Assembly (NCBI RefSeq): GCF_026151205.1
Contig: NC_087074.1
Location: 8,659,726-8,723,725, forward strand
Source of the DNA: Bolinopsis microptera
Lineage: Eukaryota > Ctenophora > Tentaculata > Lobata > Bolinopsidae
Reading direction: 5' to 3'
DNA length: 64,000 nt
The translations under genes and the position numbers were made by a program. Under the pieces are notes generated by a model that worked only from the letters and a program-made list of their open reading frames with translations, had not been told where the DNA came from and made no database searches. This document shows positions 1-11,864 of the stretch, piece after piece. Every line of letters starts with the position of its first letter. Positions within the stretch are counted from its first letter, which is position 1.

Positions 1-1949
1 TTTGTTTTGCGTATCAGACCGCTGGTTTTGGGAATACGAGCGTATTTGTGGACTCAGCATGGTCAAACGTTTGTAAGAAGTAGGACAGTGCGTGAGTTGT
101 GAGTACGAAGGCAATTTACGGAATTTACCTTTTAAAAAGAGTGAACAGTGCAGAATTAGTAAATGCCAAACCTCACTTATGTATTATTATCCTGGCTCTA
201 GCTGCATGATTACAGATACTATAAGTATAAAACTATATATTAGAATCCCTAGAAAAGTGGACTCAGTCAATTATTTTCTAACAACGTTCTTCGTAAAAGT
301 CAGATTATACTTTGGTTTGAATTGGAGCATGGATTCGCTGTTTAAATCTTCATGGCAGCTGAACTTCAAAGTCTCTGTTTTTTCGAAATATCTAACTTTG
401 GACCACCTGGACCTCATTATATACCGACTTTGCTAATCAATTTCCTTGATTCTGATGGCGAATTGTCTTTTATTTGCTCTGAAGATTTCTGTTTTACTAT
501 TAATGCACGAAATGTCTATTGTTTCGTCGTATTTACATTGTCGGAGAAGTGTATGGGGGTCGTCAGATTGCGGTTCAATATTAGCAGATGAAAAACCTGT
601 CATATATTAATATACGCTATATGATTGAAGCAGGTGGCTGTTTCTGGAAGTTTTCTTGTTGGACTACTGGCTTTCATTTCTTATAGAACTTATGTTACGA
701 TTATACTATTACTGGTTGATTATACTGGTTGAAACATGATGATAATTCATAACATAACACTTGTGTTCAACATTACGTTTTGGATTTCAATTTATTTCTC
801 TTGAACAGAAGCTGTTGTCTCGACCTAATCTCTGTTTAATGGCTGTGTGCGATACATAAAATATCCATTTTCTAAACTTTAATCAGCTTGTTGCTCAGGA
901 TTGTGCGATCTGTAAGTTTCCGGTCAAATTCCCTCTAATTTCATAACATAAACCTAGCAAATGAAGATGGCAAAATTATCGGCTGTCATTCTCTCAAAAA
1001 GGCCACGCCAGACTGACGAATGCCACCGTCGACAAAATTAATTTATCACTATGCGTCAGCTATAAATATTAGAGCAAAAACTTAAATCTTAATCTTATAA
1101 CCTATTTGGCGCAGCAGGCGCGTTGAAAGAGCGGTGCTTTTAAAAGAAACTGGACAGTTTCCACTCCTTTCAATGAGTCGCCCTGTCAAGGTCTGTTCAT
1201 TAGTGTTTATAAGCACAGTGTTGAGGGCGACTGCTGGACACTTCCACATCTTTTCTCATAAGAAAAAGCAGCGAACTATCCCTCATATTCGCTTTTAAAA
1301 CACAGAGTACCGTTTGCATCAAAGGTCGTCCCTCAATTTGTTGTCAAGTGCATAGTGCAAGTGTCGTTACTAAACCCTATAAATTCACATTATAATTATA
1401 AAACTGCTTCTGATCCAGTTTTAAGACAAAGCTCAACTTCTATAGAATAACTCGATTAATACTTCACCGCAGTTATTTTGTACGGCCTATATTAGGTACA
1501 CCGTATTTCATATTTTCAGCGTCAATACTTTTGCATTCGATGGCAACTACTGAAAAAGGACAACAAATTTCTTGTAGAGTTTGCACCTCCTGGCTTGCCT
1601 TGATAATCTGAGATTTTGTAACATTATCTGCCAGCTGCCTACTTCGACGTTTTGATTAAAATTAACCACACTTACTCAAAACACAGATAGTGTATGATGA
1701 TATCCAGCCAGCTGGTTGATAAATTGTCAACAATGTATTTTGTACATTCCCTGTCCCCGATGTGGCCTTAGCTCCATTCCTTCAGATATATCCTTGACTG
1801 TTTCATGTTGGCTATTGATATCTCGCACAACTTAAGTCTGCATATTAGGTTTGGTTTTCATTAATTAAATTTAATCTAAACCTAGTCAACCAGGAGCTCC
1901 AAGCTCACCGATACATTGCTATAAAGTTAATTGAATTATGTAAGTCAAT
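1..1949. other. No supported gene
   Basis: About 2 kb with only short open frames of random composition. I see no exon bounded by good splice signals and no repeat arms. It may be upstream flank of the first GPCR gene or the intron of a gene lying off the left edge. Confidence 0.5.
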
Positions 1950-2290
1950 TGTAAAATTGGGACAAATTATAGAAAGATACAAATTTAATTATAGATACAC
2001 ATTACACTTGCTGTTTCTCTTATTGCCACTTTTCTGATTAAAGTTTTTGTGTGTCTAATTCATCATATATATATGATATATACGATATATATATATTATA
2101 TATATATACGATAATATATATATACGATAATATATATATATACGATAATATATATTATATACGATAATATCACAGACTTGAAGCGCGACCCTAGGTGATA
2201 TTAGTTTATTAATCTAACAGGCGAGTTTGATTATTGTACGCATCACACAACAGTGAAGCGTGATTCGTACAGTGTTAACACATTAGTCTG
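1950..2290. repeat. Dispersed repeat, copy 1, with AT microsatellite
   Basis: A block containing TCTCTTATTGCCACTTTTCTG, then an AT-rich microsatellite with ATATATACGATA units (about 2065-2170), then CACAGACTTGAAGCGCG and GTGATATTAG. Related blocks recur at 3765-3935 and 39970-40165. It lies just upstream of the first GPCR gene, and the second copy lies between the two GPCR genes, so it probably travelled with the gene duplication. The third copy, in the Kv intron, shows that it is also dispersed. Confidence 0.6.
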
Positions 2291-2467
2291 TAATTATTGA
2301 AATAATTGCACTGCTACTGTATGTTTATAATTCTAAATATAATAGGTAAGGCTTGCTCATTCATAGTTTCGAGGTCATCCGTCACATTTACAATCACACT
2401 GTAAAACATTTATTACCAAATTCATATTTAAGATCTCAACTTTTCGCCCTCAGCTACAACTGTATTA

Positions 2468-3682
2468 ATGTCTCACAACGAATCTATCTTTGATTTGTAC
2501 GATATAAAGATGCAGGGTTTCGAATTGTACGCAGCTACATGCTGGTTCATCACCATCTTCTTCTTCACCCTGATCGGAGATGCCATCATCCTTGTTGCTT
2601 CAATCAAATACAACGCATTCAAACTTCATGATGGCGTAGTTGTATTCATACAGCATATTGCTGTTTGTGACCTGTTAATGGCTGTCACTTGCATTCTCCC
2701 CCAAATAGTGTCACTTGTCGCCAACAGGTGGGTTTTGGGGACTGTCGTTCTCTACATCAATGTCTATGGTCCTCGTTTAGGATTTCCAGCTGGATTATAC
2801 CTACTCTGTGGGATGACAACAACGAAATTGTTTCTTCTGAGAAATCCCTTGAAATCAAGGTCTATATCAAGAAAGCACATCCACATACTGTGTACCGCTA
2901 TTTGGGGGTTTGCCTGCTACTTTCCAGCTACACTGATGCTCGTTGATAAAGATGACGTCTACTTCGACTTCAGAATATACACCTGTGTTTATGCATACTC
3001 AACTGATAAGAAAAAGTGGAAACTATTAAAACCTTTGGTTCTTGGACTGCTGTCGATCATTCCAACAATCATAATAGTTTTAGCATCTGTCCTTCTGGTA
3101 AAATATCTGATCGAGGCAAGGAAACTCTCCAGTAAATGCAACGGAAGCCTCCAATGGAAAGGTATTGCGACTGTTTTGTTCACAGCGACAGTTTTTATAA
3201 TCTCATCAGCTCCGTTAACTGTCTTTAATCTTACCGAATCTTACGTGGAGCTAGAATACCATTCCTTTCATGTGCATTTCTACAGGACAGCCTACTCTTT
3301 CATGTATTTCACTGTTGCTACTAACATTTTTATTTACTATTTCACCGTACCAAGCTTTCAAGAATTCTTGAAGTCGAGGATCAAAACCACCTCCTCTCAA
3401 AACAGTAAGAATTTATTATATTCAGCTCTAGACATTCTCAATTTCAAATTTAATCACGATATGATTCCTGTTCAATGCCAGATGTATACATACTGCATAA
3501 TTTAGTTTAGCTTGTTAACATGATCACAATACTTTTCAGCAGAAATATCGACAAACAGTGAAGCTAGTCTAAGAAACAAGAAAACAAATACAGCCATCTC
3601 GCGGGTGCAACTAAATTCCTTAAGTTCAATGAAGAGCACACAAGATTATGGGACAAATTTAAAGAGGGCAAACACGCAATAG
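2468..3682 (+). CDS. Class A (rhodopsin-like) GPCR, copy 1, two exons
   Basis: Exon 1 is 2468-3404 and exon 2 is 3540-3682 (donor A|GTAAGA, acceptor TTTTCAG, phase 1). Together they encode 359 aa and the join stays open to TAG. The protein has seven hydrophobic segments (first near residues 24-48), the TM2 Asp in AVCDLL, W in the first extracellular loop and a Cys in the second. DRY is replaced by TKL, TM7 NPxxY by TNIFIYY, and TM6 lacks CWxP, so it is a divergent orphan class A receptor. N4 in NES is a possible N-glycosylation site in the short N-terminus. The spliced tail is rich in Ser, Thr, Lys and Arg, as in regulatory receptor tails. The ligand cannot be guessed. Without splicing, exon 1 would read on to a stop at 3505, but the second gene has the same phase and junction, which supports the spliced form. 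Confidence 0.9.
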
Positions 3683-3764
3683 ATTGTATTATACGATAAA
3701 TATAATTTAGAATAAGATAGTTGTATCGGATTGTATCAGTTGTATCGGATTGTATAAAATTAAA

Positions 3765-3935
3765 ATTGGGATACATTGTATAAAGATACAAGTTCAATTA
3801 TAAACACACTTTTATATTTCATTTATTGTTTCTCTTGTTGCTACTTTTCTGACTAAAGTGTTAGTGCGTCTAGACTCTAGTTCATCATATCATATATACG
3901 ATAATATCACAGACTTGAAGTTGAAGTGCGATCCT
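3765..3935. repeat. Dispersed repeat, copy 2
   Basis: Matches 1950-2200 through TTTCTCTTGTTGCTACTTTTCTGAC, the ATATATACGATAATATCACAGACTTGAAG stretch and CCTAGGTGAT, with small gaps. It marks the border of the duplicated GPCR unit. Confidence 0.6.
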
Positions 3936-4735
3936 AGGTGATTCGTACACCTGCAAAACATTAGACTCGAAACTCAAGTAGGAACCGACCGACCGTTTAT
4001 GTGAGATTTTTGTAACACAAAGAAAAGAGTAAAATCAGCTACCCAGACCGATGACAAAACAATTCTTTATTCATGAGCATTGCAAGCAGGGGGTTCCTGC
4101 TTTATTTTGGTTTAAAAAAACCCAACGCCAGACGCTAACTCCCCTAATGCCGTTACCAAGGATTAAAACAAAGGCCATTATGCCATTAGAAAAACTTTGG
4201 ACATTATCTCTCGGTTATATTGACGCCATAAACTTGTGAGAGCTGGATCTTTGGTTTTAATTCTAGAACAATCTCTACATTTGTACAACGCAAATCGCAG
4301 TGAATTCTTGAAATGTACGTTTTGATTTTATTCCAACTCGTTTCTAGCTCTGCTCATACAGCAGAGCAATCAGTGACCTCTGCACTGCTCGGCGCTTGCA
4401 CAACTTATCAACCAATGACTGCTACTTGCAGGGTATGAAAACAATTAGTCGGACTGTAAACACTGTTTTATTGTGTCAACATGGCTTTTAATATTGTAAT
4501 TGAGCCCAAAAATATAAGGATTAATTTCAATTTCCGGCAGCCTCAAATTTCCTCTTCTTAACAGCCGGTCCCAGTCCGGCAGCCAAAACAACAGACAGGT
4601 CGAATCCTAAACTCAAGTGTGTGAATATTGAAATAATTGCACTGCTATTGTAATTGTAAACTTGCTTATTCAGAGTTTTGAGGTCATGATAGGCCAATTA
4701 CAATCACACTGAAGCGTATTCATATTTCAAACGTA
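3936..4735. other. Intergenic region between GPCR copies, no gene seen
   Basis: Short frames only. The stretch 4620-4720 (isolated AAATAATTGCACTGCTA and GAGTTTTGAGGTCATGA) resembles 2295-2380 upstream of copy 1, so it is part of the duplicated promoter region of the second receptor gene. Confidence 0.5.
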
Positions 4736-5045
4736 TATTCAATAATTCATATTTCAATCGTGAATGTAGCACAGAAAGTGGTTCAACATTTATCTTTTCA
4801 AATTCCTCAAAAAAAGTCGCCATACATTCTGTCGGAATAAACTGGTCTTAAGTCTAGAGACCTTTTTCTGTCTTCTGACTTACTTAATTATATTCAATAA
4901 TTCATATTTCAATCGTGAATGTAGCACAGAAAGTGGTTCAACATTTATCTTTTCAAATTCCTCAAAAAAAGTCGCCATACATTCTGTCGGAATAAACTGG
5001 TCTTAAGTCTAGAGACCTTTGTCTGTCTTCTGACTTACTTAATTA
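4736..5045. repeat. 155-bp direct tandem duplication
   Basis: Two nearly identical 155-bp units begin at 4736 and 4891 with TATTCAATAATTCATATTTC and run through TGTCTTCTGACTTACTTAAT. They lie upstream of the second GPCR gene and could alter its promoter relative to copy 1. Confidence 0.9.
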
Positions 5046-5295
5046 AATTATGTATATTTTCAATCCACCGCAGTCATTGATATTAAAGGCAGTTAATTTG
5101 GGCGTAAGCCGGTAAGCTTGCCCGAAAACCTTTTGTCATCCGAGTTAATCGTGAATTGATCGTGAATTATTCGTGAATTAATCGTGATTATTGTGGTACG
5201 CACGTGAATTTCCCTATTTAAATCTTAACTTTTCGCCCTCAGCTTCAATTGTATTAATGTCTCGCAACGACTCGATCTGATGGCACGATATAAAG

Positions 5296-6569
5296 ATGCA
5301 GGGTTTCGAATTGTACGCAGCTACATGCTGGTTCATCACCATCTTCTTCTTCACCCTGATCGGAGATGCCATCATCCTTGTTGCTTCAATCAAATACAAC
5401 GCATTCAAACTTCATGATGGCGTAGTTGTATTCATACAGCATATTGCTGTTTGTGACCTGTTAATGGCTGTCACTTGCATTCTCCCCCAAATAGTGTCAC
5501 TTGTCGCCAACAGGTGGGTTTTGGGGACTGTCGTTCTCTACATCAATGTCTATGGTCCTCGTTTAGGATTTCCAGCTGGATTATACCTACTCTGTGGGAT
5601 GACAATAACAAAATTGTTTCTTCTGAGAAATCCCTTGAAATCGAGGTGCATTACGAGAAAGCACATCCACATACTGTGTACCGCTATTTGGGGGTTTGCT
5701 TGCTACTTTCCAGCTACACTGATGCTCGTTGATAAAGATGACGTCTACTTCGACTTCAGAATATACACCTGTGTTTATGCATACTCAACTGATAAGAAAA
5801 AGTGGAAACTATTAAAACCTTTGGTTCTTGGACTGCTGTCGATCATTCCAACAATCATTATCGTTTTTGCATCTGTCCTTCTGGTGAAATTTCTGATTGA
5901 GGCAAGGAAACTCTCCAATAATTGTAACGGAAGCCTCCAATGGAAAGGTATTGCGACTGTTTTGTTCACAGCGACAGTTTTTATAATCTCATCAGCTCCG
6001 TTAACCGTCTTCAATCTTACCGAATCTTACGTGGAGCTAGAAAACCATTCCTTTCATGTGCATTTCTACAGGACAGCCTACTCTTTCATGTATTTCACTA
6101 TCGCAACTAACATTCTTATCTACTATTTCACCGTACCAAGCTTTCAAGAATTCCTGAAGTCAAGGATAGGATCTATCTTCTCTCAAAACGGTAAGATTTT
6201 CAGCTGTAAACATTCTAAAATTGAATCATGAATCATGATAGTATTCCTGTTGAAAGCCAATTGCCAGCTGTGTGTACTGCATAATTTAAGCCAGGAGTGA
6301 TTGGAGCACGTACTTGATAATATTGTCCAGAAGATATCCCTGCCATAACTATATAAAGTTAGTTATACTTATAGTGAACATGACAATACTTTTCAGAAGA
6401 AATATCGACAAACACTGAAGCTAGTCAAAGAATCAAGAGATCAGACACAGTGATATCGCTGCTGCGACTGAATTCTACAAGTAGTATCACGAAAGATTAT
6501 GGGTTAAGTTTAAAGAAAGCAAGCATACAACAGATGACTGTTCTTGAAGAAAAAGATAATTTAGAATAG
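5296..6569 (+). CDS. Class A GPCR, copy 2, two exons, altered 5' end
   Basis: Exon 1 is 5296-6190 and exon 2 is 6397-6569 (phase 1, G|GTAAGA and TTTTCAG), giving 355 aa if translation starts at the Met of MQGFELYAA. It is nearly identical to copy 1 through TM1-TM5, with few silent or conservative changes, and diverges in the cytoplasmic tail. The ATG matching the start of copy 1 is at 5260, but after seven codons it meets an in-frame TGA, with one codon lost relative to copy 1. The N-terminus must therefore start 14 residues later, or another exon must supply it. This removes the N-glycosylation site but leaves all seven membrane segments. The gene may be functional with a very short N-terminus, or a very young pseudogene. 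Confidence 0.8.
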
Positions 6570-7700
6570 AATAATTGTATTAGATAGTTTTATCATCCTT
6601 TATTTCATCGCCTTTTAGTGTGCGCTGAAGCCCACACTCCACAGCCGTCGTGCATTTAAAATCAGTAGAAAATAGTAGGGCCGTGAAAAATTGAGTGAAC
6701 ATTTTTTAAAATTTATCTTCTACCTTCAATTTGTAAATTATATACTCGTAAGTTTAAATTAACATGTTTACACGTGAAGTAGTAATCCCCGGTTAAAATT
6801 ATGTAAGCTTTTCGTTCACCAGACAGAAAATATTTGGGATATTTGTCAATTTGTACTGAATAACTTTCAACCTTTCATGTTATTTGGACTTTGATTGAAA
6901 CAAACGATCAACATTAATGTAAATCAACGGGCAGTTAGTATTCAATCGGTCGTTTAACATTGAAAAATTGAACGGCCAATTATATGAAAGTATGAACCTG
7001 GCTTAAATCATGTACGGTTTAAATTATGAACGCTTCGACTATTTACCTGCAAATTATAACCCTAACGAACTTACCTAAAATAAAAAGTAATTACCGGTTG
7101 AAAAAACGGTAAGCAATAACCTATAATATCTGTTACGTAGGGTGGTCATAGCACTCCACATTGACTCATTGATAAGATTAATTTCTTACCTGTACAAAGT
7201 TTGTATTTTAATCTGTATTGGATAAGTATTAATTATTAGCGGAAACCTATCTATTGTATTAAATAATTTGAGACACAAAGCACCGTTCTAATCTAATAGT
7301 TCTTTCTATTGTCTAAAATTAGATATCCAGTGAATTTGGTATAATTATTAAGCTTTCATGTTTGAATGGAATAGTTTTTAATAAGATGTGATAAATGACT
7401 TGTTATACTGGATCATTGATTAAGTTAACGATAATACTTATTAAACTGTGTTTTGTTCGAACTATATGCGTGATGGTCATACAAGTATGATAACAGCTTC
7501 ATATCAGTTACACCTTTTTTCACTTAGAAATTAGAATGGTGTTAAAATTTAGGGCAAATCGTTAAAATATTGCAGTTTTGAACACACCAAGAAAATGTTC
7601 ACAATAACGCAAACAACTTTGCTTTAGCGTTACCTTCCTGTTTATGGCGAAAAATATATAAGCGAATATCAAATATTAGTCAAAAATCAAATGCTAACGC
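6570..7700. other. Intergenic region, no gene seen
   Basis: AT-rich sequence without a convincing exon on either strand. The next exon of the minus-strand gene that enters at 7705 should lie here or beyond, but I could not find an acceptor with a sensible continuation. Confidence 0.45.
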
Positions 7701-7704
7701 TTAC

Positions 7705-10700
7705 CTCCGAGTATTTTCTCCAACTTAGAGTTCTCTCTGGCGAACTGCTCGACAGCTAATAAGTCCACCGCCGTGTCACTCTGTCCAACCTTGCCATCAG
7801 AATCAAAGAAGGAAGTCATCACCACTTCTCTACCTCTGATAGTCAGCAAGTTTGAGGAAGTGAAACTTTCAATTCCCATGAAGTCAAGTTTGGAAAGTTC
7901 AATAGTGTCTCCGAAGAAACCATAGTAGAGAGAGTTGGCAGTTTGGATCACGTATTTACCTGTTGAATCTACTTTCAGAGCTATGTTAACGGTCTGCAGC
8001 GAAAATCGGGGTGTAATTAGAAGTGTAACTTGTATATAAGAGATTGAATTTTATAAATAAGCTGTTGAGGAAGGCTTTCTGTTGTTTCAATTTTCTGTTG
8101 TTTTATATTTACTCTGTTGATAGTATACCTGCCTTATCAAGATCCACACGATATCCAGCATCAGGCTCAGCACTGTGACTGACAGGTAACAAGTACCAGG
8201 AACATCCAAAACAAGGTGAGTATACCACCACACTTCCCAAACCCAACACGTGGGGTGACGAGGGGTGGAGCGAGAGGAGCTGGTCTATACGGAATGTGGT
8301 GGGGCCGGTGGGGACTTGATCCAGGGACGTGCTCTCCGAAACAGAGGAAACTGATGTCGGGAACTTGTGACATGTAGTGGGAGACTCCCCGTTTAGGAGA
8401 AGGTAGAAGTAAGTTGTGGTGGAGTCGGAGATGTGCTCCATTAGGATTATTTGCTTGGAATTCACACTGAGTACATCAAGAAACCGGAGGCTGGTGTATT
8501 TAAAACTGGACTTTGGAGTGTCGTCTCCCGAGCAAATAAAGCTGTTGCTGTCCGAATCTAAAAACTTGGAGACAGTTCCATCCAATGTGACACGATATAT
8601 TGAGTTTGTTATGATGGAGTCGGTCACATGATCCTCACTTATTGCAAACAGATATTTCTCAATTAGGTCCGAGCTGGCAGAGACTCTTGTGATACATTCT
8701 TCTATCTGAACCTGTGTGGTACCGGAGGAGGAAGTCGTGCTGAGGGTCCCATTGTAAAGAATTGCAAGAATGGTTGATGAGAGTTCGTAGAGGTAGGGAG
8801 TGTTGTCTAGAAGACCCTGAGGAGTAAGGATTATTATTTCTATCGCATATTTCAATTTTTAGAAATACCTGAACATCCTAATAACCATCACCATTACATC
8901 AAAGACTTAATTAACCAGCATGTTCAGCAACGATATCCACACACAATTGACAATTCACTCTTCACGACTTACTGCGGGACATGATAAGGTGGATTTTGTT
9001 GATTTAGAAAGTGTGATGAGAGAAGATCCTGTCCTGCTCCAGTAGAGCAAGCTCGACTTTCCTGTTAGAGAAGACAAGTCTAATTCAAGGTCTGTTTGTA
9101 TCGGTGACTGTAGCTCCTCCATGTAATCTTGACTCGGCTCTGTTTCAGTTGTTAGATTCTGATGAAAAGCGCACAAGTTTTTATAACAATAGGATTCAGA
9201 TTATACGTTGCAATGTGTAATTTAGCTTGATCTATAGTCTATACGAGAATCGGACTAAAAAACAAGGACATGAAGGCCTAAAAAACGCTGTATGAGTTAA
9301 TATTCACCAACCTGGAAGAGAAAGGAACTGATACGAACGTGAACTTGTTCGAACTCAGGGGTGCAGGACTGAGGGATGACAGACAAAAGCAAGTCCTCCG
9401 ACACAGGACCAAACAATGTCATGTCTATCCTTCCTAGAGTGCTGCAACTTGCAGAGTCTGGCGGCTCCCAGTTCACCAAGGAGTCTGAGCCCCAATCTGT
9501 TGACGACCTTTAAATATAAATACTGGTGTTAATAATTGTTAACTGTTTAGAACAATAACAATGTACAATGTATTGTTTTTGTATATTAGAGCTTTAGCCA
9601 CAGGTAGGTTGGTCTGCACGGAGCCCCACAGTTTCAATTCCTTGTTTAACTAGCCGTACAGCAAGGATATCCACTGTGCTCACAAGGTTAGGCACTAATA
9701 CACTCCGAGGGTCTACTCTGTTCAATGTTACCAGAAATGAGACCATTTACTTGATCAGTATCGTCAGCTTAATAAATTTAATTTAAACTCTCCGCACATG
9801 TTGACAGGTCATCATTTCAACTAATAAATAATGTTATAGTAACGGCTCATAAATGTCGTATTACGGAGTAAAATTGAATTGGTCTAATATTGTGTATTTA
9901 GTAAGTCAGTATAGGCATTGAATGAATTTTAACAAAAGGTCTTAAATTCAATGAGGTGAGGTACAACAAGTTACTTATCATGCATGAGCCACGACATTAT
10001 CTTTGACCCTATTTTATGTTCATCAGCAGTAGTCAAACCATGGATACTGCCACCAATTCACCTTCAAGCACATCCATTGATCCAGCAATTGATGCTAGTA
10101 TTCACACTGTTCAAAGACACTTGGTTGCTCTAGTTTTTGCGTTCAGTATTGTGTGTGTTTTCTTCTTTCTTTGTCTGGAGATTTTCCCACCTCTTTGCCG
10201 GTCTAAACCCAGCAAACTACACTCTGGTAATGTTACCCGGAAGATCGAACGAAATTGAAGCGGACAGTGAATTGGAGCGAATTGGAGAGACAGTATATTT
10301 TATTGGAACTAAATATAAAACTAGTAAGTGAAACTGAAACTACAAGCTCGTGATGATCAGTCAATGTATGTGGCTTGTTCAATTCAGTTCAAGTTTACCC
10401 AAGATTTCATGCGGTTATTACAAAAGGTTGGAAACATGTATCAACATTTCTTGTTCTATATTAAATTGTCTTGATATGCCTTAATGTCGATCCAGTCGAG
10501 TAGTATGCCAGAGTTACGATCGGAGCCAGCTTCAGAGTCCGACGGAACTGGTTGAATATTGTAAGTTGGTATAGGCATTGGATGAACTTTAAAAAAGGTC
10601 TCAAATTTGATGAGGTGAGGTACAACCGAGAATTTTATACAATACCTCACTAACTTTCTGACAAACAAATTACTTATCATGCGACATGCATGACTGCATG

Positions 10701-11864
10701 AGCCACGACATTTTCTTTGACTCTATTTTATGTTAATCAGCAGCAGTAGTCAAACCATGGATACTGCCACCAATTCACCGTCAAGTTCAAGCACATCTAT
10801 TGATCCAGCGATTGATGCCGGTATTCACACCGTTCAAGGACGCTTGGTTGCTCTAGTTTTTGCGTTCAGCATTGTGTGTGTCTTCTTCTTTCTTTGTCTG
10901 GAGATTTTCCCACCACTTTGCCGGTCTAAACCCAGCAAACTACACTCTGGTAATGTTACCCGGAAGATAGACTTGTAACTTAGAACGAAATTTAAACGGA
11001 CAGTGAATTGGAGCGAATAGGAGAGTGTATTTGGTTGGAACTCAAGATCATGAAACTAGTACGTGGAACTAGAACTACAAGCTCACTTGTAAGTGTGGCT
11101 TGTTCAAGTTTATCCACTATTTCATGCGGTTATTACAAAGGGCACATGGCATGGTAATACTCAATAGCGGTTAGAAACATGTATCTACATTACCTGTTCT
11201 ACATTAAATTGTCTTGTTATGCCTTTGTCGATCCAGTCGAGAAGTTTGCCAGAGCCACCTTCAGAGTCTGACGGAACTGCTATTAACGCCCTTCCGCCAC
11301 TGAGTCCTATACCCCTTGGCAGAGACACGCTTATAATTGTGATTTTCGTGTTGGGGCTGTTGTGTATCGTCTTCTATATCTTGCTTTTGTTATGTCCACC
11401 CTTCTGTCGATCGAAACCCTTGCATTTAAAGATGGGATCCAGGAGGAAGCCAGGTAGTGGAAATGATGTCGCAGAACCACCAAACATGATATAACGCATG
11501 TAAACTTTCTAGAATCACAAAATATATCAGTTTCGATCCAGACTCCGTACTTACCTAAAAAGAACAAATGGATAGCATTTGGTGATAACGATGTTACAGT
11601 CCGAGCAAGAAGCACCAATTTCTACCGTGTTCAGACTTCTGAAAGAAAAAGGTAAACTGACCTCTGTGATATTCAAAAATTCAGAGATTTCATCGGTGAA
11701 TTACAAAATTATAACATCACAGAAGAGAACAACTACATCTAGAAAGAGAAACTAATTTAGAAATTAGAAACTCACGAGAATAGAAATTGCGGTGAAACAG
11801 TGAACTTGCAGCCTTCCAGGGAGACTATAAGGTTCAACACAACAGTAAACACTAGTATCACCAT
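7705..11864 (-). CDS. Secreted or membrane ectodomain protein, six exons, possibly CatSper auxiliary-like (3' part not found)
   Basis: Exons by hand: 11776-11864, 11555-11638, 9312-9507, 8973-9158, 8129-8816 and about 7705-7971. Phases match throughout and give about 503 codons before a further donor G|GTAAGC. Exon 1 encodes a clear signal peptide (MVILVFTVVLNLIVSLEG). The rest is beta-rich and has paired Cys in exons 2 and 3 (CSDC, SCST, SCTP) and in exon 5 (PCFGCSWYLLP). The segment GKYVIQTANSLYYGFFGD resembles the LYYG strand of CatSper delta/epsilon-type ectodomains; this is my only family clue and it is weak. The exon-6 acceptor is uncertain by one codon (AAAG|TA or GTAG|AT). No transmembrane segment is seen, so the C-terminal part is missing, spliced farther away or lost. 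The large intron 9508-11554 holds three genes on the opposite strand. Confidence 0.6.
10040..10258 (+). CDS. Small single-pass membrane protein, tandem copy 1
   Basis: Starts at the ATG of MDTATNSPSS (Kozak-like AAACCATGG); an in-frame ATG at 10016 is also possible. A Ser/Thr-rich N-terminus is followed by one long hydrophobic helix (VALVFAFSIVCVFFFLCLEI) and a juxtamembrane PPLCRSKPSKLH segment, with a short basic end. No family is recognised. It lies inside an intron of the minus-strand gene, and the preceding CATCAG could be a splice acceptor for a 5' UTR exon. It is about 90% identical to the copy at 10757 and shares its upstream 130 bp. Confidence 0.65.
   Translation: MDTATNSPSSTSIDPAIDASIHTVQRHLVALVFAFSIVCVFFFLCLEIFPPLCRSKPSKLHSGNVTRKIERN
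10475..10555 (+). pseudogene. Relic of the 5' end of the third small membrane-protein gene
   Basis: CGATCCAGTCGAGTAGT and TTCAGAGTCCGACGGAACTG match the start of the gene at 11219, but the frame is closed by an early TAA and the piece runs directly into the promoter-like sequence of copy 2. It records an earlier duplication or unequal crossover in this small array. Confidence 0.6.
10757..10978 (+). CDS. Small single-pass membrane protein, tandem copy 2
   Basis: Starts with MDTATNSPSS like copy 1, has a few more Ser residues, the same hydrophobic helix and PPLCRSKPSKLH, and ends in RKIDL. The duplication includes the upstream region (GAGGTGAGGTACAAC and CATGAGCCACGACATT recur). Preservation of the frame over the whole length of both copies argues that they are expressed proteins rather than chance frames. 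Function is unknown. Confidence 0.65.
   Translation: MDTATNSPSSSSTSIDPAIDAGIHTVQGRLVALVFAFSIVCVFFFLCLEIFPPLCRSKPSKLHSGNVTRKIDL
11219..11494 (+). CDS. Small single-pass membrane protein, divergent tandem copy 3
   Basis: 91 aa: a Ser/Pro-rich N-terminus with acidic residues, one hydrophobic helix (IIVIFVLGLLCIVFYILLLL), then CPPFCRSKPLHLK, clearly the same juxtamembrane motif as copies 1 and 2, and a basic Gly/Pro tail. It is an older paralogue. It ends just 60 bp from an exon of the opposite-strand gene, so transcripts of the two overlap in antisense. AAGCCAG|GTAGTG near the end may be a donor for a longer tail. Confidence 0.6.
   Translation: MPLSIQSRSLPEPPSESDGTAINALPPLSPIPLGRDTLIIVIFVLGLLCIVFYILLLLCPPFCRSKPLHLKMGSRRKPGSGNDVAEPPNMI

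Noticed and set aside
7972-7994. Acceptor CTGCAG at about 7995 for the sixth exon of the ectodomain gene, with a GC-AG intron
   Set aside because: Reading the bases again, the frame after that acceptor meets a stop; the ordinary GT donor with an acceptor near 7971 keeps the frame open.
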